Shown here in pieces: positions 1-13,796 of a stretch of 64,000 bases of DNA (position 1 is its first letter; every line of letters begins with the position of its first letter). Under the pieces are notes generated by a model, which did no database searches, had not been told where the DNA came from, and worked only from the letters and a program-made list of their open reading frames with translations. The position numbers were made by a program, and so were the translations under genes. This DNA is from Synanceia verrucosa (lineage: Eukaryota; Chordata; Actinopteri; Perciformes; Synanceiidae): NCBI GenBank assembly GCA_029721515.1, contig CM056570.1:5304601-5368600 (forward strand). Reading direction: 5' to 3'.

Positions 1-2927
1 AGCAAGCATGGCAGGCTGGTGATGGCTTGGGAGAAACTCTAAGAGCTCTTTTTTCTTTTTTTGCCGAAAAAGTAAAAAAAATGTCATGTCATGAAATGTC
101 ATAAAAAGTGCTGAAAATGGCTTCTTACAGCATGTTGAATGAATTCATGGTGATGTCTGGCGAAAAAAGTGGTAAAAAAGCCATTTTTTCCGAACGTCCA
201 AAATTTGAAAAAATTGCTCAATACTGCTGTATGCTGAAAAAGTAAAAAAATGCCATGTCAAAAAAATGTCATAAAAAGTGCTGAAAATGGCTTCTTACAG
301 CATCTTGAATGAATTCATGGTGATGTCTGGCGAAAAAAGTGGTGAAAAAGCCATTTTTTTCCAAACGTCCAACATCTGAAAAAATTGCTCATACCGCGGT
401 ATGCCGAAAAAGTCAAAAGATGTCATGTCATGAAATGTCATAAAAAGTGTTGAAAAGGCCTTCCTACAGCATGTTGAATGAATTCATGGTGATGTCTGGC
501 AAAAAAAGTGGTGAAAGAGCCATTTTTTTCGAAAGTCAAAAATTTGAAAAAATTGCTCATGCCGCGGTATGCCAAAAAAGTCAAAAAATGTCATGTCAAA
601 AAAATGTCATAAAAAGTGCTGCAAATGGCTTCTTACACCATGTTGAATGAATTCATGGTGATGTCTGGCAAAAAAAGTGGTGAAAAAGCCATTTTTTTCG
701 AATGACAAAAATTTGAAAAAATTGCTCATACCGCGGTATGCCAAAAAAGTCAAAAAATGTCATGTCATGAAATGTCATAAAAAGTGTTGAAAATGACTTC
801 TTACGGCATGTTGAATGAATTCATGATGTCTGGCGAAAAAAGTGGTGAAAAAGCCATTTTTTTCGAATGACAAAAATTTGAAAAAATTGCTCATACGAAA
901 AAGTCAAAAAATGTCATGTCAAAAAAAAAGTCACAAAAAGTGCTGAAAATGGCTTCTTACAGCATGTTGAATGAATTCATGGTGATGTCTGGCAAAAAAA
1001 GTAGTGAAAAAGCAATTTTTCAAAATGTCAAACATTTGAAAAAAATGCTCATGCCGCGGTATGCCAAAAAATTTAAAAAATGTCATGTCAAAAAAATGTC
1101 ATAAAAAGTGCTGAAAATGGCATCTTACAGCATGTTGAATGAATTACAGCATGTTGAATGAATTCATGGTGATGTCTGGCAAAAAAAGAAGTGAAAAAGC
1201 CATTTTTTCGAACATCGAAAATTTAAAAAAATTGTTCACACCGCGGTATGCCGAAAAAGTAAAAAAATGTCATGTCAAAAAAATGTCATAAAACGTGCTG
1301 AAAATGGCTTCTTACTGTATGTTGAGTGAATGCATGGTGATGTCTGGCAAAAAAAAGTGGTGAAAGAGCCATTTTTTTCGAAAGTCAAAAATTTGAAAAA
1401 ATTGCTCATGCCGAAAAAGTCAAAAAATGTCATGTCATGAAATGTCATAAAAAGTGCTGAAAATGACTTCTTACAGCATGTTGAATGAATTCATGATGTC
1501 TGGCGAAAAAAGTGGTGAAAAAGCCATTTTTTTCGAATGACAAAAATTTGAAAAAATTGCTCATACCGCGGTATGCCGAAAAAGTCAAAAAATGTCATGT
1601 CATGAAATGTCATAAAAAGTGCTAAAAATGACTTCTTACGGCATGTTGAATGAATTCATGATGTCTGGCGAAAAAAGTGGTGAAAAAGCCATTTTTTTCG
1701 AACAACAAAAATTTGAAAAAATTGCTCATACCGCGGTATGCCGAAAAAGTCAAAAAATGTCATGTCATGAAATGTCATAAAAAGTGCTAAAAATGACTTC
1801 TTACGGCATGTTGAATGAATTCATGATGTCTGGCGAAAAAAGTGGTGAAAAAGCCATTTTTTTCGAATGACAAAAATTTGAAAAAATTGCTCATACCGCG
1901 GTATGCCGAAAAAGTCAAAAAATGTCATGTCAAAAAAAAGTCACAAAAAGTGCTGAAAATGGCTTCTTACAGCATGTTGAATGAATTCATGGTGATGTCT
2001 TGCAAAAAAAGTGGTGAAAGAGCCATTTTTTTCGAAAGTCAAAAATTTGAAAAAATTGCTCATGCTGAAAAAGTCAAAAAATGTCATGTCATGAAATGTC
2101 ATAAAAAGTGCTAAAAATGACTTCTTACAGCATGTCGAATGAATTCATGGTGATGTCTGCCGAAAAAAAGAAGGGAAAAAGCCATTTTTTAAAATCTCAA
2201 ACATTTGAAAAAAATGCTCACACCGCGGTATGCCGAAAAAGTAAAAAAATGTCATGTCAAAAAAATGTCATAAAACATGCTGAAAATGGCTTCTTACAGC
2301 ATGTTGAATGAATTCATGGTGCTGTCTGGTGAAAAAAGTGGTGAAAAAGCCTTTTTTTTCGAACAACAAAAATTTGAAAAAATTGCTCATGCCGAAAAAG
2401 TCAAAAAATGTCATGTCATAAAATGCCATAAAAAGTGCTGAAAATTGCTTCTTACAGCATGTTGAATTAATTCATGGTGATGTCTGGTAAAAAAAAGTGG
2501 TGAAAAAGACAATTTTTTCAAATGTCAAACATTTTTAAAAAAAATGCTCATATCGTGGTATGACGAAAAAGTAAAAAAATGTTGTGTCAAAAAAATGTCA
2601 TAAAACGTGCTGAAAATGGTTTCTTACAGCATGTTGAATGAATTCTTGGTGATGTCTGGCGAAAAAAGTGGTGAAAAAGCCATTTTTTTCCGAACGACAA
2701 AAAATTTGAAAAATTGCTCATACCGCGGTATGCCAAAAAAGTCAAAAAATGTCATGTTAAAAAAATGTTTTAAACGTGCTGAAAATGACTTCTTACAGCA
2801 TGTTGAATGAATTCATGGTGATGTCTGGCGAAAAAAGTGGTGAAAAAGCCATTTTTTCGAACATCAAAAATTTAAAAAAATTGCTCACACCGCGGTATGC
2901 CGAAAAAGTAAAAAAATGTCATAAAAC

Positions 2928-5900
2928 GTGCTGAAAATGGCTTCTTACTGTATATTGAATGAATTCATGGTGATGTCTGGCAAAAAAAAGTGGCGAAAGA
3001 GCCATTTTTTCGAAAGTCAAAAATTTGAAAAAATTGCTCATGCCGCAGTATGCCGAAAAAGTCAAGAAATATCATGTCAAAAAAATGTCATAAAAAGTGC
3101 GGCAAATGGCTTCTTACAGCATGTTGAATGAATTCATGGTGATGTCTGGCGAAAAAAGTGGTGAAAAAGCAATTTTTTCAAATGTCAAACATTTGAAAAA
3201 ATTGCTCATAGTGCGGTATGCCGAAAAAGTCAAAAAATGTCATGTCCTGTCATAAAAAGTGTTGAAAATGCCTTTTTACAGGATGTTGAATGAATTCATG
3301 GTGATGTCTGGCGAAAAAAGTGGTGAAAAAGCCATTTATTAAAATGTCAAAAATTTGAAAAAAATCTAATATCGCGGTATGCCGAAAAAGTCAAAAAATG
3401 TCATGTCAAAAAAATGTTATAGAACATGCTGAAAATGACTTCTTACAGCATGTTGAATGAATTCATGGTGATGTCTGGCGAAAAAAGTGGTGAAAAAGCC
3501 ATTTTTTTCGAACATCAAAAATTTTTAAAAATTGCTCACACCGCGGTATGCCGAAAAAGTCAAAAAATGTCATGTCAAAAAAATGTCATAAAACGTGCTG
3601 AAAATGGTTTCTTACAGCATGTTGAATGAATTCATGGTGATGTCTGGCAAAAAAAGTGGTGAAAAAATCAATTTTTTTCGAGAGTCAAAAATTTGAAAAA
3701 TTGCTCATACCGCGGTATGCCAAAAAAGTCAAAAAATGCCATGTCAAAAAAATGTTTTAAACGTGCTGAAAATGACTTCTTACAGCATGTTGAATGAATT
3801 CATGGTGATGTCTGGCGACAAAAGTGGTGAAAAAGCCATTTTTTAAAATGTCAAACATTTGAAAAAAATGCTCATATCGCGGTATGCCGAAAAAGTAAAA
3901 AAATGTCATGTCATGGAATGTCATAAAAGGTGTTGAAAAGGCCTTCTTACAGCATGTTGAATGAATTCATGGTGATGTCTGGCAAAAAAAGTGGTGAAAG
4001 AGCCATTTTTTTCGAAAGTAAAAAATTTGAAAAAAATTGTTTACGTCGCGGTATGCCGAAAAAGTCAAAAAAATGTCATGTCATGAAATGTCATAAAAAG
4101 TGTTGAAAGGCCTTCTTACAGCATGTTGAATGAATTCATGGTGATGTCTGGTAAAAAAAAAGTGGTGAAAAATCCATTTTTTAAAATGTCAAACATTTGA
4201 AAAAAATTCTCATGCTGAAAAAGTCAAAAAATGTCATGTCAAAAAAATGTCATAAAAAGTGCTGAAAATGGCTTCTTACAGCATGTTGAATGAATTCATG
4301 GTGATGTCTGGCAATAAAGTGGTGAAAAAACAATTTTTTAAAATGTCAAAAATTTGAAAAAATTGCTCATACCGCGGTATGCCGAAAAAGTCAAAAAATG
4401 TCATGTCATGAAATGTCATAAAAAGTGCTGAAAAGGCCTTCTTACAGCATGTTGAATGAATTCATGGTGATGTCTGGTGAAAAAAGTGGTGAAAAATCCA
4501 TTTATTAAAATGTCAAAAATTTGAAAAAAAAATCTCATATCGCGGTATGCTGAAAAAGTCAAAAAATGTCATGTCATAAAATCACATAAAAAGTGCTGAA
4601 AATGGCTTCTTATAGTATGTTGAATGAATTCATGGTGATGTCTGGCGAAAAAAGTGGTGAAACAGCCATTTTTTTCGAACGTCAAAAATTTGAAAAAATT
4701 GCTCATATCGCGGTATGACGAAAAAGTAAAAAAATGTCATGTCAAAAAAATGTCATAAAAAGTGCTGCAAATGGCTTCTTACAGCATGTTGAATGAATTC
4801 ATGGTGATGTCTGGCGAAAAAAGTGGTGAAAAAGCCATTTTTTAAAATCTCAAACATTTGTAAAAAATGCTAATACCGCGGTATGCCAAAAAAGTCAAAA
4901 AATGTCATGTCAAAAAAAAGTCACAAAAAGTGCTGAAAATGGCTTCTTACAGCATGTTGAATGAATTCATGGTGATGTCTGGTGAAAAAAGTGGTGAAAA
5001 ATCCATTTATTAAAATGTCAAAAATTTGAAAAAAAATCTCATATCGCGGTATGCTGAAAAAGTCAAAAAATGTCATGTCAAAAAAAATGTCATAAAAAGT
5101 GCTGAAAATGGCTTCTTACAGCATGTTGAATGAATTCATGGTGATGTCTGGCAAAAAAAGTGGTGAAAAAGCCATTTTTTCGAACATCAAAAATTTAAAA
5201 AAATTGCTCACACCGCGGTATGCCGAAAAAGTAAAAAAATGTCATAAAACGTGCTGAAAATGGCTTCTTACTGTATATTGAATGAATTCATGGTGATGTC
5301 TGGCAAAAAAAAGTGGCGAAAGAGCCATTTTTTCGAAAGTCAAAAATTTGAAAAAATTGCTCATGCCGCGGTATGCCGAAAAAGTCAAAAAATATCATGT
5401 CAAAAAAATGTCATAAAAAGTGCGGCAAATGGCTTCTTACAGCATGTTGAATGAATTCATGGTGATGTCTGGCGAAAAAAGTGGTGAAAAAGCAATTTTT
5501 TCAAATGTCAAACATTTGAAAAAATTGCTCATAGTGCGGTATGCCGAAAAAGTCAAAAAATGTCATGTCCTGTCATAAAAAGTGTTGAAAATGCCTTTTT
5601 ACAGGATGTTGAATGAATTCATGGTGATGTCTGGTGAAAAAAAGTGGTGAAAAATCCATTTATTAAAATGTCAAAAATTTGAAAAAAATCTAATATCGCG
5701 GTATGCCGAAAAAGTCAAAAAATGTCATGTCAAAAAAATGTTATAGAACATGCTGAAAATGACTTCTTACAGCATGTTGAATGAATTCATGGTGATGTCT
5801 GGCGAAAAAAGTGGTGAAAAAGCCATTTTTTCGAACATCAAAAATTTAAAAAAATTGCTCACACCGCGGTATGCCGAAAAAGTAAAAAAATGTCATAAAA

Positions 5901-6604
5901 CGTGCTGAAAATGGCTTCTTACTGTATATTGAATGAATTCATGGTGATGTCTGGCAAAAAAAAGTGGCGAAAGAGCCATTTTTTCGAAAGTCAAAAATTT
6001 GAAAAAATTGCTCATGCCGCAGTATGCCGAAAAAGTCAAGAAATATCATGTCAAAAAAATGTCATAAAAAGTGCGGCAAATGGCTTCTTACAGCATGTTG
6101 AATGAATTCATGGTGATGTCTGGCGAAAAAAGTGGTGAAAAAGCAATTTTTTCAAATGTCAAACATTTGAAAAAATTGCTCATAGCGCGGTATGCCGAAA
6201 AAGTCAAAAAATGTCATGTCCTGTCATAAAAAGTGTTGAAAATGCCTTTTTACAGGATGTTGAATGAATTCATGGTGATGTCTGGTGAAAAAAAGTGGTG
6301 AAAAATCCATTTATTAAAATGTCAAAAATTTGAAAAAAATCTAATATCGCGGTATGCCGAAAAAGTCAAAAAATGTCATGTCAAAAAAATGTTATAGAAC
6401 ATGCTGAAAATGACTTCTTACAGCATGTTGAATGAATTCATGGTGATGTCTGGCGAAAAAAGTGGTGAAAAAGCCATTTTTTTCGAACATCAAAATTTTT
6501 TAAAAATTGCTCACACCACGGTATGCCGAAAAAGTCAAAAAATGTCATGTCAAAAAAATGTCATAAAACGTGCTGAAAATGGTTTCTTACAGCATGTTGA
6601 ATGA
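2928..6604. repeat. Higher-order duplication within the satellite
   Basis: Blocks of several monomers are repeated as units. The stretch around 2,928-3,630 reappears almost exactly at 5,902-6,604, an offset of about 2,975 bp, and its first part also appears at 5,251-5,454. A distinctive variant (CATGTCATGGAATGTC) occurs at 3,907, 7,050 and 10,440, offsets of 3,143 and 3,390 bp. This shows segmental copying of multi-monomer blocks rather than purely monomer-by-monomer turnover. Confidence 0.8.
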
Positions 6605-8479
6605 ATTCTTGGTGATGTCTGGCAAAAAAAGTGGTGAAAGAGCCATTTTTTTCGAGAGTCAAAAATTTTTAAAAATTGCTCACACCGCGGTATGCCAAAA
6701 AAGTCAAAAAATGTCATGTCAAAAAAATTTTATAAAACGTGCTGAAAATGGCTTCTTCCAGCATGTTGAATGAATTCATGGTGATGTCTGGCGCAAAAAG
6801 TGGTGAAAAAATCAATTTTTTTCGTAAGTCAAAAATTTGAAAAATTGCTCATACCGCGGTATGCCAAAAAAGTCAAAAAATGCCATGTCAAAAAAATGTT
6901 TTAAACGTGCTGAAAATGACTTCTTACAGCATGTTGAATGAATTCATGGTGATGTCTGGCGACAAAAGTGGTGAAAAAGCCATTTTTTAAAATGTCAAAA
7001 ATTTGAAAAATTGCTCATACCGCGGTATGCCGAAAAAGTAAAAAAATGTCATGTCATGGAATGTCATAAAAGGTGTTGAAAAGGCCTTCTTACAGCATGT
7101 TGAATGAATTCATGGTGATGTCTGGCAAAAAAAGTGGTGAAAGAGCCATTTTTTTCGAAAGTCAAAAATTTGAAAAAAATTGTTTATGTCGCGGTATGCC
7201 GAAAAAGTCAAAAAAATGTCATGTCATGAAATGTCATAAAAAGTGTTGAAAGGCCTTCTTACAGCATGTTGAATGAATTCATGGTGATGTCTGGCAATAA
7301 AGTGGTGAAAAAACAATTTTTTAAAATGTCAAAAATTTGAAAAAATTGCTCATACCGCGGTATGCCGAAAAAGTCAAAAAATGTCATGTCATGAAATGTC
7401 ATAAAAAGTGCTGAAAAGGCCTTCTTACAGCATGTTGAATGAATTCATGGTGATGTCTGGTGAAAAAAGTGGTGAAAAATCCATTTATTAAAATGTCAAA
7501 AATTTGAAAAAAAATCTCATATCGCGGTATGCTGAAAAAGTCAAAAAATGTCATGTCAAAAAAAATGTCATAAAAAGTGCTGAAAATGGCTTCTTACAGC
7601 ATGTTGAATGAATTCATGGTGATGTCTTGCAAAAAAGTGGTGAAAAAGCAAATTTTCAAAATGTCAAACATTTGAAAAAATTGCTCATGCCATGGTATGC
7701 CGAAAAAGTCAAAAAATGTCATGTCATGAAATGTCATAAAAAGTGCTGAAAATGCCTTCTTACAGCATGTTGAATGAATTCATGGTAATGTCTGGCGAAA
7801 AAAGTGGTGAAAAAGCCATTTTTTCGAACGTCAAAAATTTGAAAAAATTGCTCACACCGCGGTATGCTGAAAAAGTCAGAAAATGTCATGTCATAAAATC
7901 ACATAAAAAGTGCTGAAAATGGCTTCTTATAGTATGTTGAATGAATTCATGGTGATGTCTGGCGAAAAAAGTGGTGAAACAGCCATTTTTTTCGAACGTC
8001 AAAAATTTGAAAAAATTGCTCATATCGCGGTATGACGAAAAAGTAAAAAAATGTCATGTCAAAAAAATGTCATAAAAAGTGCTGCAAATGGCTTCTTACA
8101 GCATGTTGAATGAATTCATGGTGATGTCTGACGAAAAAAGTGGTGAAAAAGCCATTTTTTTCCGAACGACAAAAATTTGAAAAATTGCTCATACCGCGGT
8201 ATGCCAAAAAAGTAAAAAAATGTCATGTCAAAAAAATGTTTTAAACGTGCTGAAAATGACTTCTTACAGCATGTTGAATGAATTCATGGTGATGTCTGGC
8301 GACAAAAGTGGTGAAAGAGCCATTTTTTTAGAAAGTCAAAAATTTGAAAAAAATTGCTAATACCGCGGTATGCCAAAAAAGTCAAAAAATGTCATGTCAA
8401 AAAAAAGTCACAAAAAGTGCTGAAAATGGCTTCTTACAGCATGTTGAATGAATTCATGGTGATGTCTGGTGAAAAAAGT

Positions 8480-10020
8480 GGTGAAAAAGCCATTTTTTCG
8501 AACATCAAAATTTAAAAATTGCTCATGCCGCTGCATGTCAAAAGTCAAAAATATCATGTCAAAAAAATGTCATAAAAAGTGCGGCAAATGGCTTCTTACA
8601 GCATGTTGAATGAATTCATGGTGATGTCTGGTGAAAAAAGTGGTGAAAAATCCATTTATTAAAATGTCAAAAATTTGAAAAAAAATCTCATATCGCGGTA
8701 TGCTGAAAAAGTCAAAAAATGTCATGTCAAAAATGTCATAAAAGTGCTGAAAATGGCTTCTTACAGCATGTTGAATGAATTCATGGTGATGTCTTGCAAA
8801 AGTGGTGAAAGCAAATTTTCAAAATGTCAAACATTTGAAAAAATTGCTCATGCCATGGTATGCCGAAAAAGTCAAAAATGTCATGTCATGAAATGTCATA
8901 AAAGTGCTGAAAATGCCTTCTTACAGCATGTTGAATGAATTCATGGTAATGTCTGGCTAAAAAGTGGTGAAAAAGCCATTTTTTCAACGTCAAAATTTGA
9001 AAATTGCTCACACCGCTGGTATGCTGAAAAAGTCAGAAAATGTCATGTCATAAAAATCACATAAAAAGTGCTGAAAATGGCTTCTTATAGTATGTTGAAT
9101 GAATTCATGGTGATGTCTGGCTTAAAAAGTGGGTGAAACAGCCATTTTTTCGAACGCCAAAATTTGAAAATTGCTCATATCACGTATGACGTAAAAGTAA
9201 AAATGTCATGTCAAAAATGTCATAAAAAGTGCTGCAAATGGCTTCTTACAGCATGTTGAATGAATTCATGGTGATGTCTGACGAAAAAGTGGTGAAAAGC
9301 CATTTTTTCCGAACGACAAAATTTGAAAAATTGCTCATACCGCGGTATGCCAAAAAAGTAAAAAAATGTCATGTCAAAAAAATGTTTTAAACGTGCTGAA
9401 AATGACTTCTTACAGCATGTTGAATGAATTCATGGTGATGTCTGGCGACAAAAGTGGTGAAAGAGCCATTTTTTTAGAAAGTCAAAAATTTGAAAAAAAT
9501 TGCTAATACCGCGGTATGCCAAAAAAGTCAAAAAATGTCATGTCAAAAAAAAGTCACAAAAAGTGCTGAAAATGGCTTCTTACAGCATGTTGAATGAATT
9601 CATGGTGATGTCTGGTGAAAAAAGTGGTGAAAAAGCCATTTTTTCGAACATCAAAAATTTAAAAAAATTGCTCATGCCGCGGTATGCCGAAAAAGTCAAA
9701 AAATATCATGTCAAAAAAATGTCATAAAAAGTGCGGCAAATGGCTTCTTACAGCATGTTGAATGAATTCATGGTGATGTCTGGCGAAGTAGGAGGGCAAT
9801 TTTTTCAAATGTCAAACATTTGAAAAAATTGCTCATAGCTGCATGCCGAAAAGTCAAAATGTCATGTCCTGTCATAAAAAGTGTTGAAAATGCCTTTACA
9901 GGATGTTGAATGAATTCATGGTGATGTCTGGTGAAAAAAGTGGTGAAAATCCATTTATTAAAATGTCAAAATTTGAAAAATCTCATATCGCTGGTATGCT
10001 GAAAAAGTCAAAAATGTCAT
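8480..10020. other. Satellite block with contracted homopolymers (possible assembly artefact)
   Basis: The monomers from about 8,630 to 9,690 copy those at about 7,460-8,540. The differences are mostly shortened A or T runs, for example four or five A where the sister copies have five to seven, plus CCGCTGG in place of CCGCGG and one collapsed segment near 9,787. Neighbouring monomers outside the block do not show this bias. Consensus error in a poorly polished long-read assembly is the simplest reading; real replication slippage is the alternative. Confidence 0.6.
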
Positions 10021-11760
10021 GTCAAAAAAAATGTCATAAAAAGTGCTGAAAATGGCTTCTTACAGCATGTTGAATGAATTCATGGTGATGTCTGGCAAAA
10101 AAAGTGGTGAAAAAGCCATTTTTTCGAACATCAAAAATTTAAAAAAATTGCTCATGCATTCATGGTGATGTCTGGCGCAAAAAGTGGTGAAAAAATCAAT
10201 TTTTTTCGTAAGTCAAAAATTTGAAAAATTGCTCATACCGCGCGCGGTATGCCAAAAAAGTAAAAAAATGTCATGTCAAAAAAATGTTTTAAACGTGCTG
10301 AAAATGACTTCTTACAGCATGTTGAATGAATTCATGGTGATGTCTGGCGACAAAAGTGGTGAAAAAGCCATTTTTTAAAATGTCAAACATTTGAAAAAAA
10401 ATGCTCATATCGCGGTATGCCGAAAAAGTAAAAAAATGTCATGTCATGGAATGTCATAAAAGGTGTTGAAAAGGCCTTCTTACAGCATGTTGAATGAATT
10501 CATGGTGATGTCTGGCAAAAAAAGTGGTGAAAGAGCCATTTTTTTCGAAAGTCAAAAATTTGAAAAAAATTTTTTACGTCGTGGTATGCCGAAAAAGTCA
10601 AAAAAATGTCATGTCATGAAATGTCATAAAAAGTGTTGAAAGGCCTTCTTACAGCATGTTGAATGAATTCATGGTGATGTCTGGTAAAAAAAAAAAGTGG
10701 TGAAAAATCCATTTTTTCAAATGTCAAACATTTGAAAAAAATTCTCATGCTGAAAAAGTCAAAAAATGTCATAAAAAGTGCTGAAAATGGCTTCTTACAG
10801 CATGTTGAATGAATTCATGGTGATGTCTGGCAATAAAGTGGTGAAAAAACAATTTTTTAAAATGTCAAACATTTGAAAAAATTGCTCATACCGCGGTATG
10901 CCGAAAAAGTCAAAAAATGTCATGTCATGAAATGTCATAAAAAGTGCTGAAAAGGCCTTCTTACAGCATGTTGAATGAATTCATGGTGATGTCTGGTGAA
11001 AAAAGTGGTGAAAAATCCATTTATTAAAATGTCAAAAATTTGAAAAAAAAATCTCATATCGCGGTATGCTGAAAAAGTCAAAAAATGTCATGTCAAAAAA
11101 ATGTCATAAAAAGTGCTGAAAATGGCTTCTTACAGCATGTTGAATGAATTCATGGTGATGTCTTGCAAAAAAGTGGTGAAAGAGCAAATTTTCAAAATGT
11201 CAAACATTTGAAAAAATTGCTCATGCCATGGTATGCCGAAAAAGTCAAAAAATGTCATGTCATGAAATGTCATAAAAAGTGCTGAAAACGCCTTCTTACA
11301 GCATGTTGAATGAATTCATGGTGATGTCTGGCGAAAAAAGTGGTGAAAAAGCCATTTTTTCGAACGTCAAAAATTTGAAAAAATTGCTCACACCGCGGTA
11401 TGCTGAAAAAGTCAGAAAATGTCATGTCATAAAATCACATAAAAAGTGCTGAAAATGGCTTCTTACAGCATGTTGAATGAATTCATGGTGATGTCTGGTG
11501 AAAAAAGTGGTGAAACAGCCATTTTTTTCCGAACAACAAAAATTTGAAAAATTGCTCATACCGCGGTATGCTGAAAAAGTAAAAAAATGTCATGTCAAAA
11601 AAACGTCGTAAAAAGTGCTGAAAATGGCTTCTTACAGCATGTTGAATGAATTCATGGTGATGTCTGGCGAAAAAAGTGGTGAAAAAGACAATTTTTAAAA
11701 TGTCCAAAATTTGAAAAAAAATTCTCATATCGCGGTATGCCAAAAAAGTTGAGGAAAATC

Positions 11761-12125
11761 TATACTGTAGCATTTCAAAAGTGGTTAAAAAAAAGGTCTA
11801 GTATAGTATGTTGAAATTTATATAAATTATATTAATTAATATAATATAATTATCCTTAATATTGTACTAAGAAAGATTTCATTGTATGTTTAGTTGAAAA
11901 AAAAGTTGTTAAAAAGTGAAACTATAGCATGTGAAAAAAAGTGGTAGAAAAGTTATTGTACAGTATGTTGAAAGATGTTAAAAAAAAACATCACAATGTA
12001 AAATGTCTAAAAAGGTCTTCCTGTAGCTTTAGTATAGTATTGGAAATTGTTTTAAATGAAAAAACTGTCAAAACCCATACTATAGCATGCCAAAAAAGGT
12101 GTAAAAAGCCTTTTTTTCTGTGAAG
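11761..12125. repeat. Diverged satellite-related flank
   Basis: After the last recognisable monomer the sequence keeps satellite-like words at irregular spacing: TATAGCATG followed by A-runs and GTGGT at about 11,922 and 12,080, and CAGTATGTTGAAA near 11,961. An AT-rich insertion lies at about 11,815-11,880. The words resemble parts of the array monomer (ACAGCATGTTGAA, GGTATGCCAAAAAAGT). It is read as decayed or ancestral satellite at the array edge. Confidence 0.6.
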
Positions 12126-13796
12126 TGTGCTATTTATTGAAACTGTCTTGTAGTTGTAAATGTGTTGGAAGTATCACCTTCAACATCAAATGCCAAGAGG
12201 AATCTACGTGATTAAAAAAAATGAAAACAATTGGATTGAAATAAGTTGAGTTGTAAGAGGCAGATCCATATTTCTGACTATCTTTGGGTAAATGTTGGGT
12301 AAATTATCTTTGGGAAAACATAATTTCACCTTGGGCTCTTTAACATTGAGATTTTCAATTTTTTTCTGTGATATTACAGAAATTATTCCAAATTAATTAA
12401 CAGGTCAATTAATGCTGAAAAGGATGGTTGGCACTAATTAATAATCATTAACATTCATCAACTAAAGCAAGTGCACAAAAAATTCCTGCCCACTTCTCTG
12501 GAATTATAATCAAGTCTCAGCCAGGGGCCTCCACTAAGTGTAAGATGACTTATCAGCAATGCAAGTTCCTTTATACAGCAACAACAAACCCAATTACAGC
12601 TGCTTATTCAGAGATAAAGTACGTCAGTCATGACACACAGCATTTCCGTTGCCTTGATGTGCACTGTTTACACTCAGAACTTCTGGCTAAGAGATCCTGA
12701 CTGACCTTGGCAACGGGTCACTCTGGCATCATTTCCATGCTCACTCCCATTCCTCCGTTCTTTATGTTATGGGTGTAATATTCGGGATGTTGTTGATGTC
12801 TGAGCTCGGAGGAATCCTTTCCTGCCTGAGGCTCGGCCCTGTTTCCTTAAAGACTCAACATCAAAAATGAGACGCACGGAAATGACTCACGCAGTTGTCC
12901 CCAGAGTTCAGACACTTCAACTAAAGTACCATGTTGACAGGTTCAAAACAGGATATGAGCTGCATAGGTCTATGTTTATTACAGATGGTGTAATACATAA
13001 GAGCAGTGATGGTTGAAAGCTCTGATAAGCAAATAAAACAGCAACAGTCACGTATCCACTGTGACCTACAACAGGGCAAAGCCTAAACTCACAAACCACT
13101 TGTCTCAAGAGTGAGTATTATCAATTTTTCAACACAGACAATACCCTATTACGCAAGACTATCAATCAAGCATGTGCCAGTAATACACATAACACTCACT
13201 CCATGCTCCTACTCCTTCACTCCAAAAACAACATCACATATAGGTAAATAAACATATATGAATACATTCCCTAAACTCACACTATGCTAACTGTAAGACT
13301 TGAGTGGTTAGGTAAAAAATATGAAAGCTACACTATTAAATTATATATATATATATATATTTTTTTGATGAAATTACTCATTAAGTTGGCGCTCGCTGTT
13401 TGTAATTAATGATCCAACATCATATAACTACAGGGAACTGAAGCTAAAGGTAATGTAAAACAAAGATTAATAGATATATTGATATACTAACCTTAACCAA
13501 ATTGGGGCCCTAAGTGAAATTTTATTTGGAGGCAACCTTCCCCTCCCCATCCCAAATGAATCATAGATCCAAAATGATGACCACACAACAACATGCCATT
13601 TCAACCTTTGTTATTATAACAAATGTAAGTGTAGTTTTGCTGTATGAGTCAAATAAAATAGTAATAATTAAAAAAAATCAGACTGAAATAAATAGTGTGC
13701 ATTTTACAGATACATGTCTGCATTTTCTGGATGCAAAGTCAAATAGGTAAATATATTGGCTAAAGTTTACAGCCTATCAATACATACAACCACCAG
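12126..13796. other. Intergenic, no gene recognised
   Basis: The stretch is AT-rich and has only short, unrecognised open frames on either strand. It includes an (AT)n microsatellite. No RNA gene, promoter or transposon end was recognised. Confidence 0.6.
13342..13360. repeat. (AT)n microsatellite
   Basis: About nine uninterrupted TA dinucleotides followed by a T-run, in intergenic DNA. Confidence 0.9.

Larger units (their letters stand above)
1..11760. repeat. Tandem satellite array, ~165-170 bp monomer, about 70 copies
   Basis: An AT-rich monomer of roughly 165-170 bp repeats head to tail from the first base to about 11,760. Almost every copy carries the phrase GCATGTTGAATGAATTCATG with an EcoRI site, followed by GGTGATGTCTGGC, an A-rich stretch, and in many copies the palindrome ATACCGCGGTAT with a SacII site. 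Copies lie at about 130, 298, 470 and 640, so spacing is near 170 bp; other copies are shortened. The array is cut by the window edge, so its true length is unknown. Short open frames of 60-90 codons recur only because the monomer is close to 168 bp and poor in stops; they are not treated as genes. Centromeric or pericentromeric function is possible but nothing here proves it. No CENP-B box was recognised. Confidence 0.95.

Noticed and set aside
447..10378. Many 60-90 codon open frames in the satellite (MLKMASYSMLNEFMVMS type)
   Set aside because: They repeat with the monomer, run through the same phrase in each copy and stop when monomer length shifts the frame. Nothing suggests translation.
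1..11760. CRISPR-like reading of the regular repeats
   Set aside because: Repeats are contiguous with no unique spacers, and the genome is eukaryotic.
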